A DNA stretch of 64,000 bases from Candidatus Trichofilum aggregatum. GTDB lineage: Bacteria > Chloroflexota > Anaerolineae > Promineifilales > Promineifilaceae. The notes under the pieces are model-generated. The model was not told the origin of the DNA, searched no databases, and was given only the letters and a program-made list of their open reading frames with translations. Below are positions 54,226-63,300 of the stretch, in pieces; within the stretch, counting starts at the first letter, position 1; each line of letters starts with the position of its first letter. The DNA lies in the NCBI GenBank assembly GCA_016716885.1, contig JADJUV010000003.1:62001-126000 (forward strand). The letters are read 5' to 3'. The position numbers and the translations under genes were made by a program.

Positions 54226-55074
54226 ATGGCCCTTAAAGGCAACCTGCGTGATTTCTCCACAACCCAACTCCTTAATCTAATTGCCCTGGCTCGCAAAACC
54301 GGAATGCTTACCATTCACGGTTCCGAACCAGCGCGCATGTCTTTCAAAGAAGGCAAACTCATCCATGCGGCCGTAGGCAATCAAGAAGGTAGCTTGTCGC
54401 AAATATTGCAACATGCTGGCAAACTCACATCAGAACAAAGTCGAGTCATCCAAACTCGTGCCGCCGACAAAAGCGACAAACAACTCGGCCACATGCTTAT
54501 CCAGGCCGGTTATGTTACCCAAAGTGACATCATTCAGAGTGTGCGCCAATATGTTCTAGACGTTGTTTACAAACTGTTTACCTGGGCTGATGGCACCTTC
54601 CAATTTGAAAGCAACAAACTCCCCCCACCCGAGCGCATTACCATTCCGATTGACCTTGAAGGGGTCATCATGGAAGGTAGCCGGCGTCTAAAAGAATGGG
54701 AACGGCTTCAAGAAGAAATCCCTGATTTGGATATTTCTTTGCGCTTCACCGATAAACCCACCGCCCGCCTGCGGAACATCAATCTCACGGTTGAAGAATG
54801 GCGCGTTATCTCCTTTATTAACCCGCGCAATAGCATTCGCCAAATTGCTCAGGGCAACAACCTGAATGATTTTGAGATTCGGCGCATTGTATATGGGCTG
54901 ATCCAGGCGGGTATTGTAGAAGCAATGACCGTTAAGAAACCCAAACAAGTGTTACCACCAACACCCACCACACGCCGGGGCGCGGCCGCGCAACCAGATG
55001 CCGCCATGGGACAAACCCCCGAAGAGAAACGCTCCATCGTTAGTCGTCTCATTACCCGCATCAAAGGGCTATAA
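54226..55074 (+). CDS. DUF4388-domain protein
   Basis: The protein has 282 residues. The N-terminal DUF4388 (PatA-like) domain contains LKGNLRDFSTTQLLNLIALA, KTGMLTIHGSEPARMSFKEG and KLIHAAVG. The middle has FTWADGTFQFESNKLPPPER, and the C-terminal winged-helix-like part has RNSIRQIAQGNNLNDFEIRR. DUF4388 proteins often sit beside Ras-like GTPases and Roadblock proteins. A GTPase gene follows after 116 bases. It has its own promoter. Confidence 0.88.
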   Translation: MALKGNLRDFSTTQLLNLIALARKTGMLTIHGSEPARMSFKEGKLIHAAVGNQEGSLSQILQHAGKLTSEQSRVIQTRAADKSDKQLGHMLIQAGYVTQSDIIQSVRQYVLDVVYKLFTWADGTFQFESNKLPPPERITIPIDLEGVIMEGSRRLKEWERLQEEIPDLDISLRFTDKPTARLRNINLTVEEWRVISFINPRNSIRQIAQGNNLNDFEIRRIVYGLIQAGIVEAMTVKKPKQVLPPTPTTRRGAAAQPDAAMGQTPEEKRSIVSRLITRIKGL

Positions 55075-55190
55075 TCCGACCAAACGCACCTTTTTGTTGG
55101 ACACACCCTATAAATTCACGTGGCCGCAAACCACGTTTAGCTTGATTTTTCATCCTAAACCTTTTTACCTTATTCCAGAGTGAAGGGCCT

Positions 55191-55739
55191 ATGCAAGCAG
55201 TAAAAATGGTCGTTACCGGCCCCTTTTCAGCAGGTAAGACCGCCTTTATCGGTTCCGTCAGTGAAATTCCCGTCGTCTCTACCGAACGAAAAATCACCAG
55301 TTCGGCTGAACAGATCAAAGAAACAACAACCGTAGCCATGGACTTCGGCCGTATAACCGCCGAAGATGGGCTTGTTCTTTATCTTTTTGGCACACCCGGA
55401 CAACGGCGATTCGATTTCATGTGGGAAATCCTTTCCGAAGGGATGCTCGGTTTCATTGTTCTAGTAGACAGTACCAAACCGGAAACCTTCCGAGAAGCCA
55501 AACGGATATTAGAAACGTTTGAAAGCTTTGCCCCTACACCCTTTGTTGTTGCCGCTAACAAACAAGACCACGAAGATGCCTGGGAACCAGAAGACCTGCG
55601 CATTATTCTTCGGCTAGATGCCAGTGTCAAGGTATTACCTTGTGTTGCCACTGACCGAGAAAGTGTGAAAAACGTCCTCCTGGAATTGCTTTACTCTATC
55701 CTGGAAGCAATTGACGACAAAGGCAAGTCTGTTAAATAA
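55191..55739 (+). CDS. Small Ras-like GTPase (MglA/CvnD type)
   Basis: This 182-residue GTPase has G1 GPFSAGKT (10-17), G3 region LFGTPGQRRF, and G4 NKQD near residue 124. The shape and motifs fit the bacterial GTPases encoded with Roadblock proteins. The switch partner is probably a Roadblock protein such as the one at 33735-34157 or one outside the window. It is preceded by the DUF4388 gene, probably in one transcript. Confidence 0.9.
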   Translation: MQAVKMVVTGPFSAGKTAFIGSVSEIPVVSTERKITSSAEQIKETTTVAMDFGRITAEDGLVLYLFGTPGQRRFDFMWEILSEGMLGFIVLVDSTKPETFREAKRILETFESFAPTPFVVAANKQDHEDAWEPEDLRIILRLDASVKVLPCVATDRESVKNVLLELLYSILEAIDDKGKSVK

Positions 55740-56024
55740 CCCTCTCCGTGCCATTCACGGGCTATTCATCCGACCTTCACTGGCTTTTTACACCTTCGCA
55801 AGATAGGTAATGTTACTATTTCTCCTCGAAGATAGGTTGGCTGATTTTGCCAGTTGATCTTGAACCAGCACGTTACGCTCAAGTAAAATGGTTTCATTAA
55901 GTGATATTGAAATGTATTTGTGTTATCCTTCCCTATAGGTGGTACAAAACACAATCATTGTCGTGTCTACAAGCTAACCTGAAACCGGCTAGATTGTTAT
56001 TTGGCGTAATGGGGTGAGGGTCGC
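55740..56024. other. Spacer upstream of the hydrolase gene
   Basis: No gene was seen in this AT-rich stretch. A short imperfect direct repeat (AGATAGGTAATG and AGATAGGTTGGC, 55801-55842) is the only structure noted. Confidence 0.35.
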
Positions 56025-56852
56025 GTGAGTTCAATTGTTACCGATCACGGAATTTTACATTATGAATCCATTGGCCGAGGTCGTCCCATTATCCTCTTAC
56101 ATGGGTGGATAAACTCCTGGGATGTTTGGCGTGATTCCATGATTGCTCTGGCTAACCGGGGAACCAATCGTGTTTACGCTCTCGACTTTTGGGGTTTTGG
56201 GGATTCGGCTAAACAAACCACCCACACTGCCTTTCAAGTAACTAGTTACGTGCAAATGGTATATGAGTTCATGGAAGCTCTGGGCATTCAGTCAGCGCCT
56301 ATTTTTGGGCATTCTATGGGTGGCACAGTGGCTGTACAATTAGCTCTAGCTTACCCGGAAAGAATTAAAAAGTTTGTCATTGTTGGCTCACCCATCCAAG
56401 GTTCTTCCCTAAATTTATTTCTTAAACTGGCGGGGCAAGGGTGGATTGCCGAACTCGTGTGGCGCTACCCTGTTCTCCGCAGCTCTATTATGTGGATGCT
56501 ACTCCAGGGTGACTCAGACCGGGTGCGGAACATGATTTTCCGTGATGTGAAGCGCACCAGTTTGGACTCATTTTTTCGTAGCATTGATGATCTGCGTCGA
56601 ACCGATCTCCGGGAGCAGATAAAGGGTCTTACTGTTCCCGTTCTAGGCATATACGGGGTAAAAGACAATATCGTCTCGCCTAGAAACGCCAAAATCCTTA
56701 CCAATGGCACAAAGATGGCCACCATCAAGATGATGCACAATTCCCGTCATTTTCCTATGACTGATGAGCCACAAGAGTTCCTACTGACATTAGACAACTT
56801 TCTCAACGAGAATCATGAAGTAACCAGTTTGGTAACAACAGGCAACCCGTGA
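56025..56852 (+). CDS. Alpha/beta-fold hydrolase
   Basis: This 275-residue cytoplasmic serine-hydrolase fold has the oxyanion HGW region (ILLHGWINSWDVW), nucleophile elbow FGHSMGG near residue 97, a likely acid in YGVKDNIV, and the catalytic His in NSRHFPMTDEP. The start is a GTG. The substrate is unknown. Its stop overlaps the GTG start of the V4R gene by 4 bases, so the two products are made together. Confidence 0.88.
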   Translation: MSSIVTDHGILHYESIGRGRPIILLHGWINSWDVWRDSMIALANRGTNRVYALDFWGFGDSAKQTTHTAFQVTSYVQMVYEFMEALGIQSAPIFGHSMGGTVAVQLALAYPERIKKFVIVGSPIQGSSLNLFLKLAGQGWIAELVWRYPVLRSSIMWMLLQGDSDRVRNMIFRDVKRTSLDSFFRSIDDLRRTDLREQIKGLTVPVLGIYGVKDNIVSPRNAKILTNGTKMATIKMMHNSRHFPMTDEPQEFLLTLDNFLNENHEVTSLVTTGNP

Positions 56853-57493
56853 ATCAACAACTTCAGGTACAACAAGAGAAAGCATATTTTTATCCCAATC
56901 GCGGCGGCCGCATTGTGTTGACAGCCCTTGAAGACATCATGGGTTCACATGGGGTTAACGCTGTTTTGAATCTGGCTCAACTCGATCACCTTGTCAATAA
57001 TTACCCGCCCAACAACCTGCAATTAGGTTTCTCTTTTGCTGATTTTGGTATCTTAGAAGAATCATTAGAAAAGATGTTTGGTGAGCGTGGCGGCCGCGGT
57101 TTGTCCTTACGTGCGGGGCGGGAAACCTTCAAATATTTACTTAAAGAGTTCATGCCTGTCATTGGAATTGCCGACCTGGCTATGCGGGCTTTACCCCTGA
57201 GCATCAAACTAAAAATTGGCCTGGATATTTTTGCCGAATCTTTTAACCGTTTTTCCAACCAGGTGGTCAAACTGCGCGAAGATAAGACGAACTATTTGTG
57301 GATTATCGAACGGTGCCCAGTTTGCTGGAATCGCACCACCACAACTCCCTGTTGCCAACTGGCAGTCGGCTTGCTGGAAGAATCTTCATATTGGGTAAGC
57401 AATGGCAAAACATTTCAGGTAGAAGAGATTGAATGCATTGCTGCTGGCGGCAAGACTTGCACAATTGCCATTAGCAAAAAGCCCATTAAATGA
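56849..57493 (+). CDS. V4R (4-vinyl reductase) domain protein
   Basis: This 214-residue protein has a C-terminal V4R small-molecule-binding domain with Cys pattern ERCPVCWN, PCCQLAVG and EIECIAAGGKTCTIAI. The N-terminal half is helical. V4R domains occur in bacteriochlorophyll synthesis proteins and as ligand sensors. Without photosynthesis genes here a sensory or carrier role is more likely. It is translationally coupled to the upstream hydrolase. Confidence 0.85.
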   Translation: MNQQLQVQQEKAYFYPNRGGRIVLTALEDIMGSHGVNAVLNLAQLDHLVNNYPPNNLQLGFSFADFGILEESLEKMFGERGGRGLSLRAGRETFKYLLKEFMPVIGIADLAMRALPLSIKLKIGLDIFAESFNRFSNQVVKLREDKTNYLWIIERCPVCWNRTTTTPCCQLAVGLLEESSYWVSNGKTFQVEEIECIAAGGKTCTIAISKKPIK

Positions 57494-57510
57494 ATGCGTC
57501 GCCTATTCCT

Positions 57511-57543
57511 AACGTCAGAGATTGAACGATCCCTGACGTTTTT
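57511..57543 (+). terminator. Terminator after the V4R gene
   Basis: AACGTCAG (57511-57518) pairs with CTGACGTT (57533-57540), and T residues follow. The stem word matches that of the sigma-gene terminator at 14338. Confidence 0.7.
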
Positions 57544-57563
57544 GTCTCCCTATATTTGGTATT

Positions 57564-58834
57564 ATGCGTCGTATCATCCTTTCCGATCCTACTTTCATTC
57601 ACCCGTTCAATGAACCGGCACGTGATTTACGGGTGCATAATAAACCCCTTTGGTTATGGCAAAGGGATATTCTTAGCGCTCACGTAAACGAGGAGCGGGA
57701 ATATCCCACCTGGCAAATTGCCCAAAAAGTAGAAGGCAGTGAGATGGTGGAAGCGTTTGTCCACCGGGATAATTTATTCTTCAATGAAGCGCTTATTGAG
57801 GAATTTTTAACGCGTGCTCGTAGCGGCCGCAAACCCGTCCGCCTCGCCTTTCGCAAAAACGATCCGGCCATCGCCGCCCATGTGCTACCCCTTACCCGTG
57901 GCCTCTTCTGCCAGGATGACCTCGTCCTGGCCGATATCTGGTATCTGCCCCAAGGCGTTTCCCAAGTGTCGTCGCCACACCGCTTATTATAGATAGCGAA
58001 GCCAAAGAACGGGGCTACTACTTCGTTCCCCCATACATGTCCACCCAACTGGGTGATTTGGTCTACCAGCTACCACGCAAGGCCTTTGTGGCGATTGAAA
58101 GTTGGGTCCACATCTTCATTGTGGATATCCTCTTTGGTGTTTTTGCCCGTGGGGTCAATGAAGAAGCTCATATTGATCGAGACTGGATCTACAAACTAAA
58201 AATTCTGGCTAAATCTCTGCTGGAACAAAAGCAAACCCTCAGCTCTTCCGAACTGGTAAAAGTGGGTAAAAACGTCACCATAGACCCTTCAGCCATTATT
58301 CATGGTCCTACTACCATTGGTGATAATGTCCGCATCGAAGCAGGTGTGGTTATTGATAATTGCATTATCGGTAGTAATGTCACGATTGCTCAGGGCTGCC
58401 AACTAATGCTCAGCGTGGTAGGAGATGGCTGTTTCCTCCCTTTCAGAGCAGCTTTATTCATGACTACGCTCATGGAAAACACCAGTATTGCCCAAAATAG
58501 CTGTCTGCAACTCTGTGTTATTGGCCGTGATTCGTTCGTTGGCGCGGGCACAACCTTTACCGACTACAACGTTTTGCCGGGCATGATCCGGGCCGAAACC
58601 AAAGGTGGCCTTGAAGATACGAACTTGAAAATTTTGGGGAGCTGTGTGGGCCATCACTGCCGACTAACTTCCGGTCTCATCCTTTATCCAGCTCGGACGG
58701 TTGAATCAGATGTGGTTCTCATTTCCTCGGAACAGCGTCGCTACATTTACAAATCTGTACCCTACGAACAAAGCGATCATCATCAGTATCCCCATAAAGA
58801 TCACCCGCGCCTATATCCACGTCAGGGTGAATAG
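57564..58834 (+). CDS. GlmU-like protein with left-handed beta-helix (frameshifted in this sequence)
   Basis: This protein has about 424 residues after repair. The N-terminal part (MRRIILSDPTFIHPFNEPAR) breaks at the CCC of 57961-57963; one C more joins it to SPSVVATPLIIDSEAKERGY. The C-terminal half has hexapeptide repeats (VTIDPSAIIHGPTTIGDNV, VVIDNCIIGSNVTIAQGC) that form a left-handed beta-helix as in acyl- or nucleotidyl-transferases. The N-terminal part resembles the GlmU-related group that lacks the pyrophosphorylase signature. The substrate is unknown. Confidence 0.75.
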
Positions 58835-59376
58835 ATAACGCATCTAGTGAACAATGGGTGAAAAGTACCAAGGTAATTCGTAAAAAAAACGAGAGATTAG
58901 TTGACTCCATTCCCATTTACCCGGAAACTATATCTTTATACACTCGTGTGAAAATAGTTAACTCTGAAGGTGCAGAAAACACAAGGATAAAGAACAAACA
59001 TCTGCCCAAGTCGCCAAAATCCGGGTTCAAATTTACGTTCTTCCTGGTGACAATCTTTTTGTACTGAAGAGTCCACTGAAAAAGCCACGAATTTCACGAA
59101 TTAACACGAATTTCTCTCTGGTGACTTGGCGTCCTGGGCGCCTTTGTGTGAGTTTTTCAAGCGGTTCACTGGTGAAATAGAGTACTGACTGATGCCTGAA
59201 AAAGGCAATTCGACAATTTTCACAGAGTCCATACGCCAATGGGTAGCGTGTAGAGCTACGCTAGGGTAGCATTGTCGCAACCAGACAGCGTTGATAGAAT
59301 TGCGTGGTCAGGTAGATCACCTGCCTGGCAAATATGATATCCATCGTTCCCATCCGTTTAGTGAAGGAAAGCGCAT
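58835..59376. other. Long spacer with a family E-like block
   Basis: No gene was seen in about 540 bases. A family E-like block (59074-59160) has CACGAATTTCACGAATTAAC words, GGCGTCCTGGGCGCC and TGTGAGTTTTTCAAGCGG, but here it does not end at a start codon. Confidence 0.5.
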
Positions 59377-60279
59377 ATGCTCGGAAGAATTTTAGTGGTC
59401 GAAGATGATGTTGACATTGCAAACATGCTCCGAATCTACTTTACCGGGCAGGATTATCAGGTTGAAGTAGCTAACCGGGGTACGGATGCCCTTCGTTTAT
59501 GCCAAAAACAGATTCCTGATCTGGTGGTGCTAGATATTATGCTCCCCGATATGGATGGGTATACCATCTGCCGAGAGTTGCGTACCACAACCCGCACAAG
59601 TCATATCCCGATTATTTTTCTAACCCAAAAAGATGAACGGAGTGATCGCATTGCTGGCTTGGAATTGGGCGCAGATGATTACATCACCAAACCGTTTGAT
59701 ATTGAGGAATTAAAGTTGCGGGTGAAGAGCGCTATCCGCATTCATCAACGCATGAATATGACGGATCCGCGGACTGGTTTGCCCAGCAGTCGCCTTATTG
59801 AGGATCAACTGCGTCAGTTAATGCGTGCCGATGGGTGGACTATGCTGTTAGTAGGCATTGATCACCTGGCACCGTTTAACGACACCTATGGTTTTGTGGC
59901 CAGTGGTGAGGTGCTCCGTTTTACCGCGCTTCTACTCAATGATGTGGTGGATGAGTTGGGCACGTTGAATGATTTCATTGGTCATGCTAGCAGTGAGACC
60001 TTTGTCATTATCACGATGGAAAAGAATGTGGCGTCAATGGTTGAACAGTTGCGTAAACGGTTCAATGAAGAAGTTATGACGCATTATAATTTCATTGATC
60101 GTGAACAAGGTGGCATTCGTTTGACAGATGGCTCGCTGGCTCCATTAATGAGTCTGTCGATTGGTGTTGTCTCCAGTAAGACGCCTTTTTCAGACATTCG
60201 GGAAATCACAGAAGCGGCCGCGGAGCTACGTCGTCTCGATCAAGAAGAGCAAACCAAACAGCGGGCCAATGGCAAATAA
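59377..60279 (+). CDS. Response regulator with degenerate GGDEF domain
   Basis: The protein has 300 residues. The receiver domain at 1-122 has phospho-acceptor D53 in LVVLDIMLPDMD and the Lys in YITKPFDIEE. The C-terminal part keeps the start of a diguanylate cyclase (DPRTGLPSSRLIEDQL) and its fold, but the GGDEF signature position reads HASSETF, so catalysis is not expected. It may act as a protein switch or ligand sensor. The kinase gene follows after 65 bases. Confidence 0.88.
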   Translation: MLGRILVVEDDVDIANMLRIYFTGQDYQVEVANRGTDALRLCQKQIPDLVVLDIMLPDMDGYTICRELRTTTRTSHIPIIFLTQKDERSDRIAGLELGADDYITKPFDIEELKLRVKSAIRIHQRMNMTDPRTGLPSSRLIEDQLRQLMRADGWTMLLVGIDHLAPFNDTYGFVASGEVLRFTALLLNDVVDELGTLNDFIGHASSETFVIITMEKNVASMVEQLRKRFNEEVMTHYNFIDREQGGIRLTDGSLAPLMSLSIGVVSSKTPFSDIREITEAAAELRRLDQEEQTKQRANGK

Positions 60280-60344
60280 CGAATCACCAGGCTTTTCCTC
60301 ATCTTTTGTATTGGTATAACTGACCCACAGGTCAAGGTCTGGTA

Positions 60345-63300
60345 ATGAGTAACGAACGTCTACATGCGCTAACCTGGCAATTTTTAGATAATGTCACAGA
60401 AGGGGTAATCATAACAACCCCCGATGGCATGGTTAGCTATGTCAATCCAGCCGCGCAAACGTGGTTAGGGTTAACAACTATTCCTCGTTACGGCTCAATT
60501 TCTCTGGCGGAAATTATGCCGAGGCTTGCCACTGATTTTCAATGGCAACAGCTATTAGCCCCTGTAGTATCTACCCATGTTTTTACGATAAATGGTCATT
60601 GGCAGATTCGTGCTACCCCTATAAAAGGGGCTGAAGACCAGTTCATTCAGATAAATATTACACGGAACCAGATCGCGGCCGCGGCCGCCCTCTCGCCAGA
60701 GACCCAAACCACCAGTATTCATCATCTCTATCTCCTCTCTCAATCAGTCCTGAGTGAACACAACTTCGACAAAAAACTGCAAATGATTGTCGAGGGGTTA
60801 CAAACGAGTGGCTGGCAACGGGTCACCTTGACCTTGCGTGACCCTGATTTTACCCCTCGTGGATTCTTCTCCGCGGGATTATCCCCTCAAGAGCATGTCT
60901 TTCTACAAGAAAACTTGCTCCCTGCCCCCGTGTGGCAACAGCGCTTTGCCAGCCAACAATTTGCTCACTACCGACAAGGCTCTGCCTATTTCATTCCTGC
61001 TGAAGATCCCTGGGCGCAAGCTAACATTGGGGTTGTCTTGCCGGGTCATGAACCTGACCATACCCCTTTTTATACCAACCGTTGGCACCCTCATGATATG
61101 TTGCTTATCCCTCTTTACAACCAGCAACAGGAGATCATGGCCCTGGTTGGACTTGATGCCCCCAGCAACGGTCTACGTCCCGATGAGTTTGCTTTGCAGA
61201 CGATTGAGCTATACGCCCAGTTCATTGCCTCGGTGATTGAAACAGGCCAGCTTTTACAGTCGGCCCTTAACCGAACCAGGGAACTCTCCATTTTGGCTGA
61301 GGCCAGTGCCGCTATTACTGGCTCACTAGAACAAGAAACTATCTTGAGCACGATGGGGGAACATCTCTGTCGGGCGACCCAGAGTGTTGGATATACCATC
61401 GTTGAATGGTCGCGAGAAGATAATCAGCTAATGGTGCTGTTTGATGAAGGTCAGGAAGAATCTGAAGCCTCGGCTTTGCAAGGAGAATCATTTCATCTAA
61501 ATGATTATGCTTCGGTATTCCGGGTACTGACTCATGATGAGAGACTGGTCTTCTCCGTTCCATCAGCGGAACTTTCCTATTTGCCTTCGGCATGGCTGAA
61601 GGAATCGCAGACTTACACATTGCTCTTACTCCCTCTAACAATTCGGGGAGAGATGTTCGGCCTGATTCAGCTTGGGGTAAGTGGCACCGCGGCCGCAACC
61701 ACACCAGCCGACCTGCAAATCCTGGAAGCCATTGTTAATTCTGCCAGCATCGCCCTGGAAAACGCTCTTCTCTTCGATGATACCTACAAACGGGAACTGT
61801 TTTTCACCGCTTTGGGCCGTGTCAGTCTGGCGCTTAATGCCACCCTGGACCTCAAAGGGGTTCTAGACCTCATCTGCCAGGAAAGTTTGAGCATCTTCCG
61901 TTTGGATGGCGTTTACATCTGGCAAGTAGAAGCTGGACAACTCGTAGGTATAGCCGCCGTTAGTGAAGAACCAGAATCGTTTATTGGTCACACCATTTCG
62001 GCCAGTAACGACAAAATTTTCCCCGCCCTGGTGCGTCAAAAGAACGAGGCTCTATTCGTCAATGGTTTTGATGAAAGCGGCCCTATCACGCTCGGTCTAC
62101 CTACACCGGTTCATGTACGAGCGGTTCTGGGTGTACCCCTTCAACGAGACAACGACATTATTGGGGTACTGGTATTGGTGGAAAAAAATAATCCCCACCG
62201 ATTCACCACTCAAGACGTCCAACGAGCGGCTCAGTTTGGGGTGCAGGCCGCTATTGCTATGCGCAACGCACAGTTGTTTACAGAGCTACGCAAACTAAAC
62301 GAAGAGCTAGATCAACGTGTTGCCGAACGAACCCACGATTTAGGCGAAGAGCGTGACCGGGTGCAAATATTGCTCCGTATCAGCTCGGAATTAGCCGCCA
62401 GCCTGGACGAAGATCGGGTACTAACCCGGGCATTGGAACTGGTTAATGAAGTTGTTAATAGCACCCAGGGTGTTATTTTGCTGATTGACCAGGAAACGGG
62501 CGAATTAATGTTTAAGGCGGCTCTGGGAGGGCGTCAACGTGATATCCCCACCGGTGGCCTTCCCACCGGTTTGCACCGCAATGAAGGTTTAGCGGGTTGG
62601 ATCATCAAAAATCAGCAGGCGGTAATTGTAAATGACACGCTTACGGATGATCGGTGGGTAAATCTGCCCACGAGCCAGGAAATGAGGGCGGCGTTGGGTG
62701 TGCCGTTGATTTCTGGTGATGAAGTTATTGGTGTCTTGATGATGTTCCACAAGGAGCCATATTCATTCACCCAGGAGCAGCTAAAACTGGTGGAAGCGGC
62801 CGCGATTCAAGTCGCCAATGCCATCTACAACTCCCAGCTTTATCTACTCATCCGCGATCAAGCCAATAAGCTGGGCAATCTCCTTCGTGAAGAACAGATC
62901 GAAGCCGCCAAAAATCAATCTATTCTGGAGAGTATTGCTGATGGTGTTTTGGTGGCCGATGCTGAAGGCACGATTCTCATTGCCAATGAACCGGTCAGTC
63001 GCATTTTGGACATTCCCCGCAATCGGTTAATCAGCCGCTCGGTTCGCTCCCTGTTAGGGGTATATGGCTCTTCCGGTGATTCGTGGATTGACCGGATTGA
63101 AGATTGGTCACAAAGTTCCGATCGTATTCGCAGCGTCCCGTTATCTTACCTTTCTGATCGGCTAGAAGTGGAAGATAAGGTGGTGAGTGTGAACGTAGCC
63201 CCCGTGTTTGCGGGTAATCAGTTTTTTGGCACGGTTTCTATTTTCCGTGATATTACGAAGGAAGTGGAAGTAGACCGGATGAAGAGTGAGTTTGTCTCTA

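Noticed and set aside
58835..59060. Possible short gene (about 69 codons on the plus strand) before the response regulator
   Set aside because: It has no ribosome-binding site or recognisable motif, the composition is AT-rich and unlike neighbouring genes, and the frame crosses into repeat DNA.
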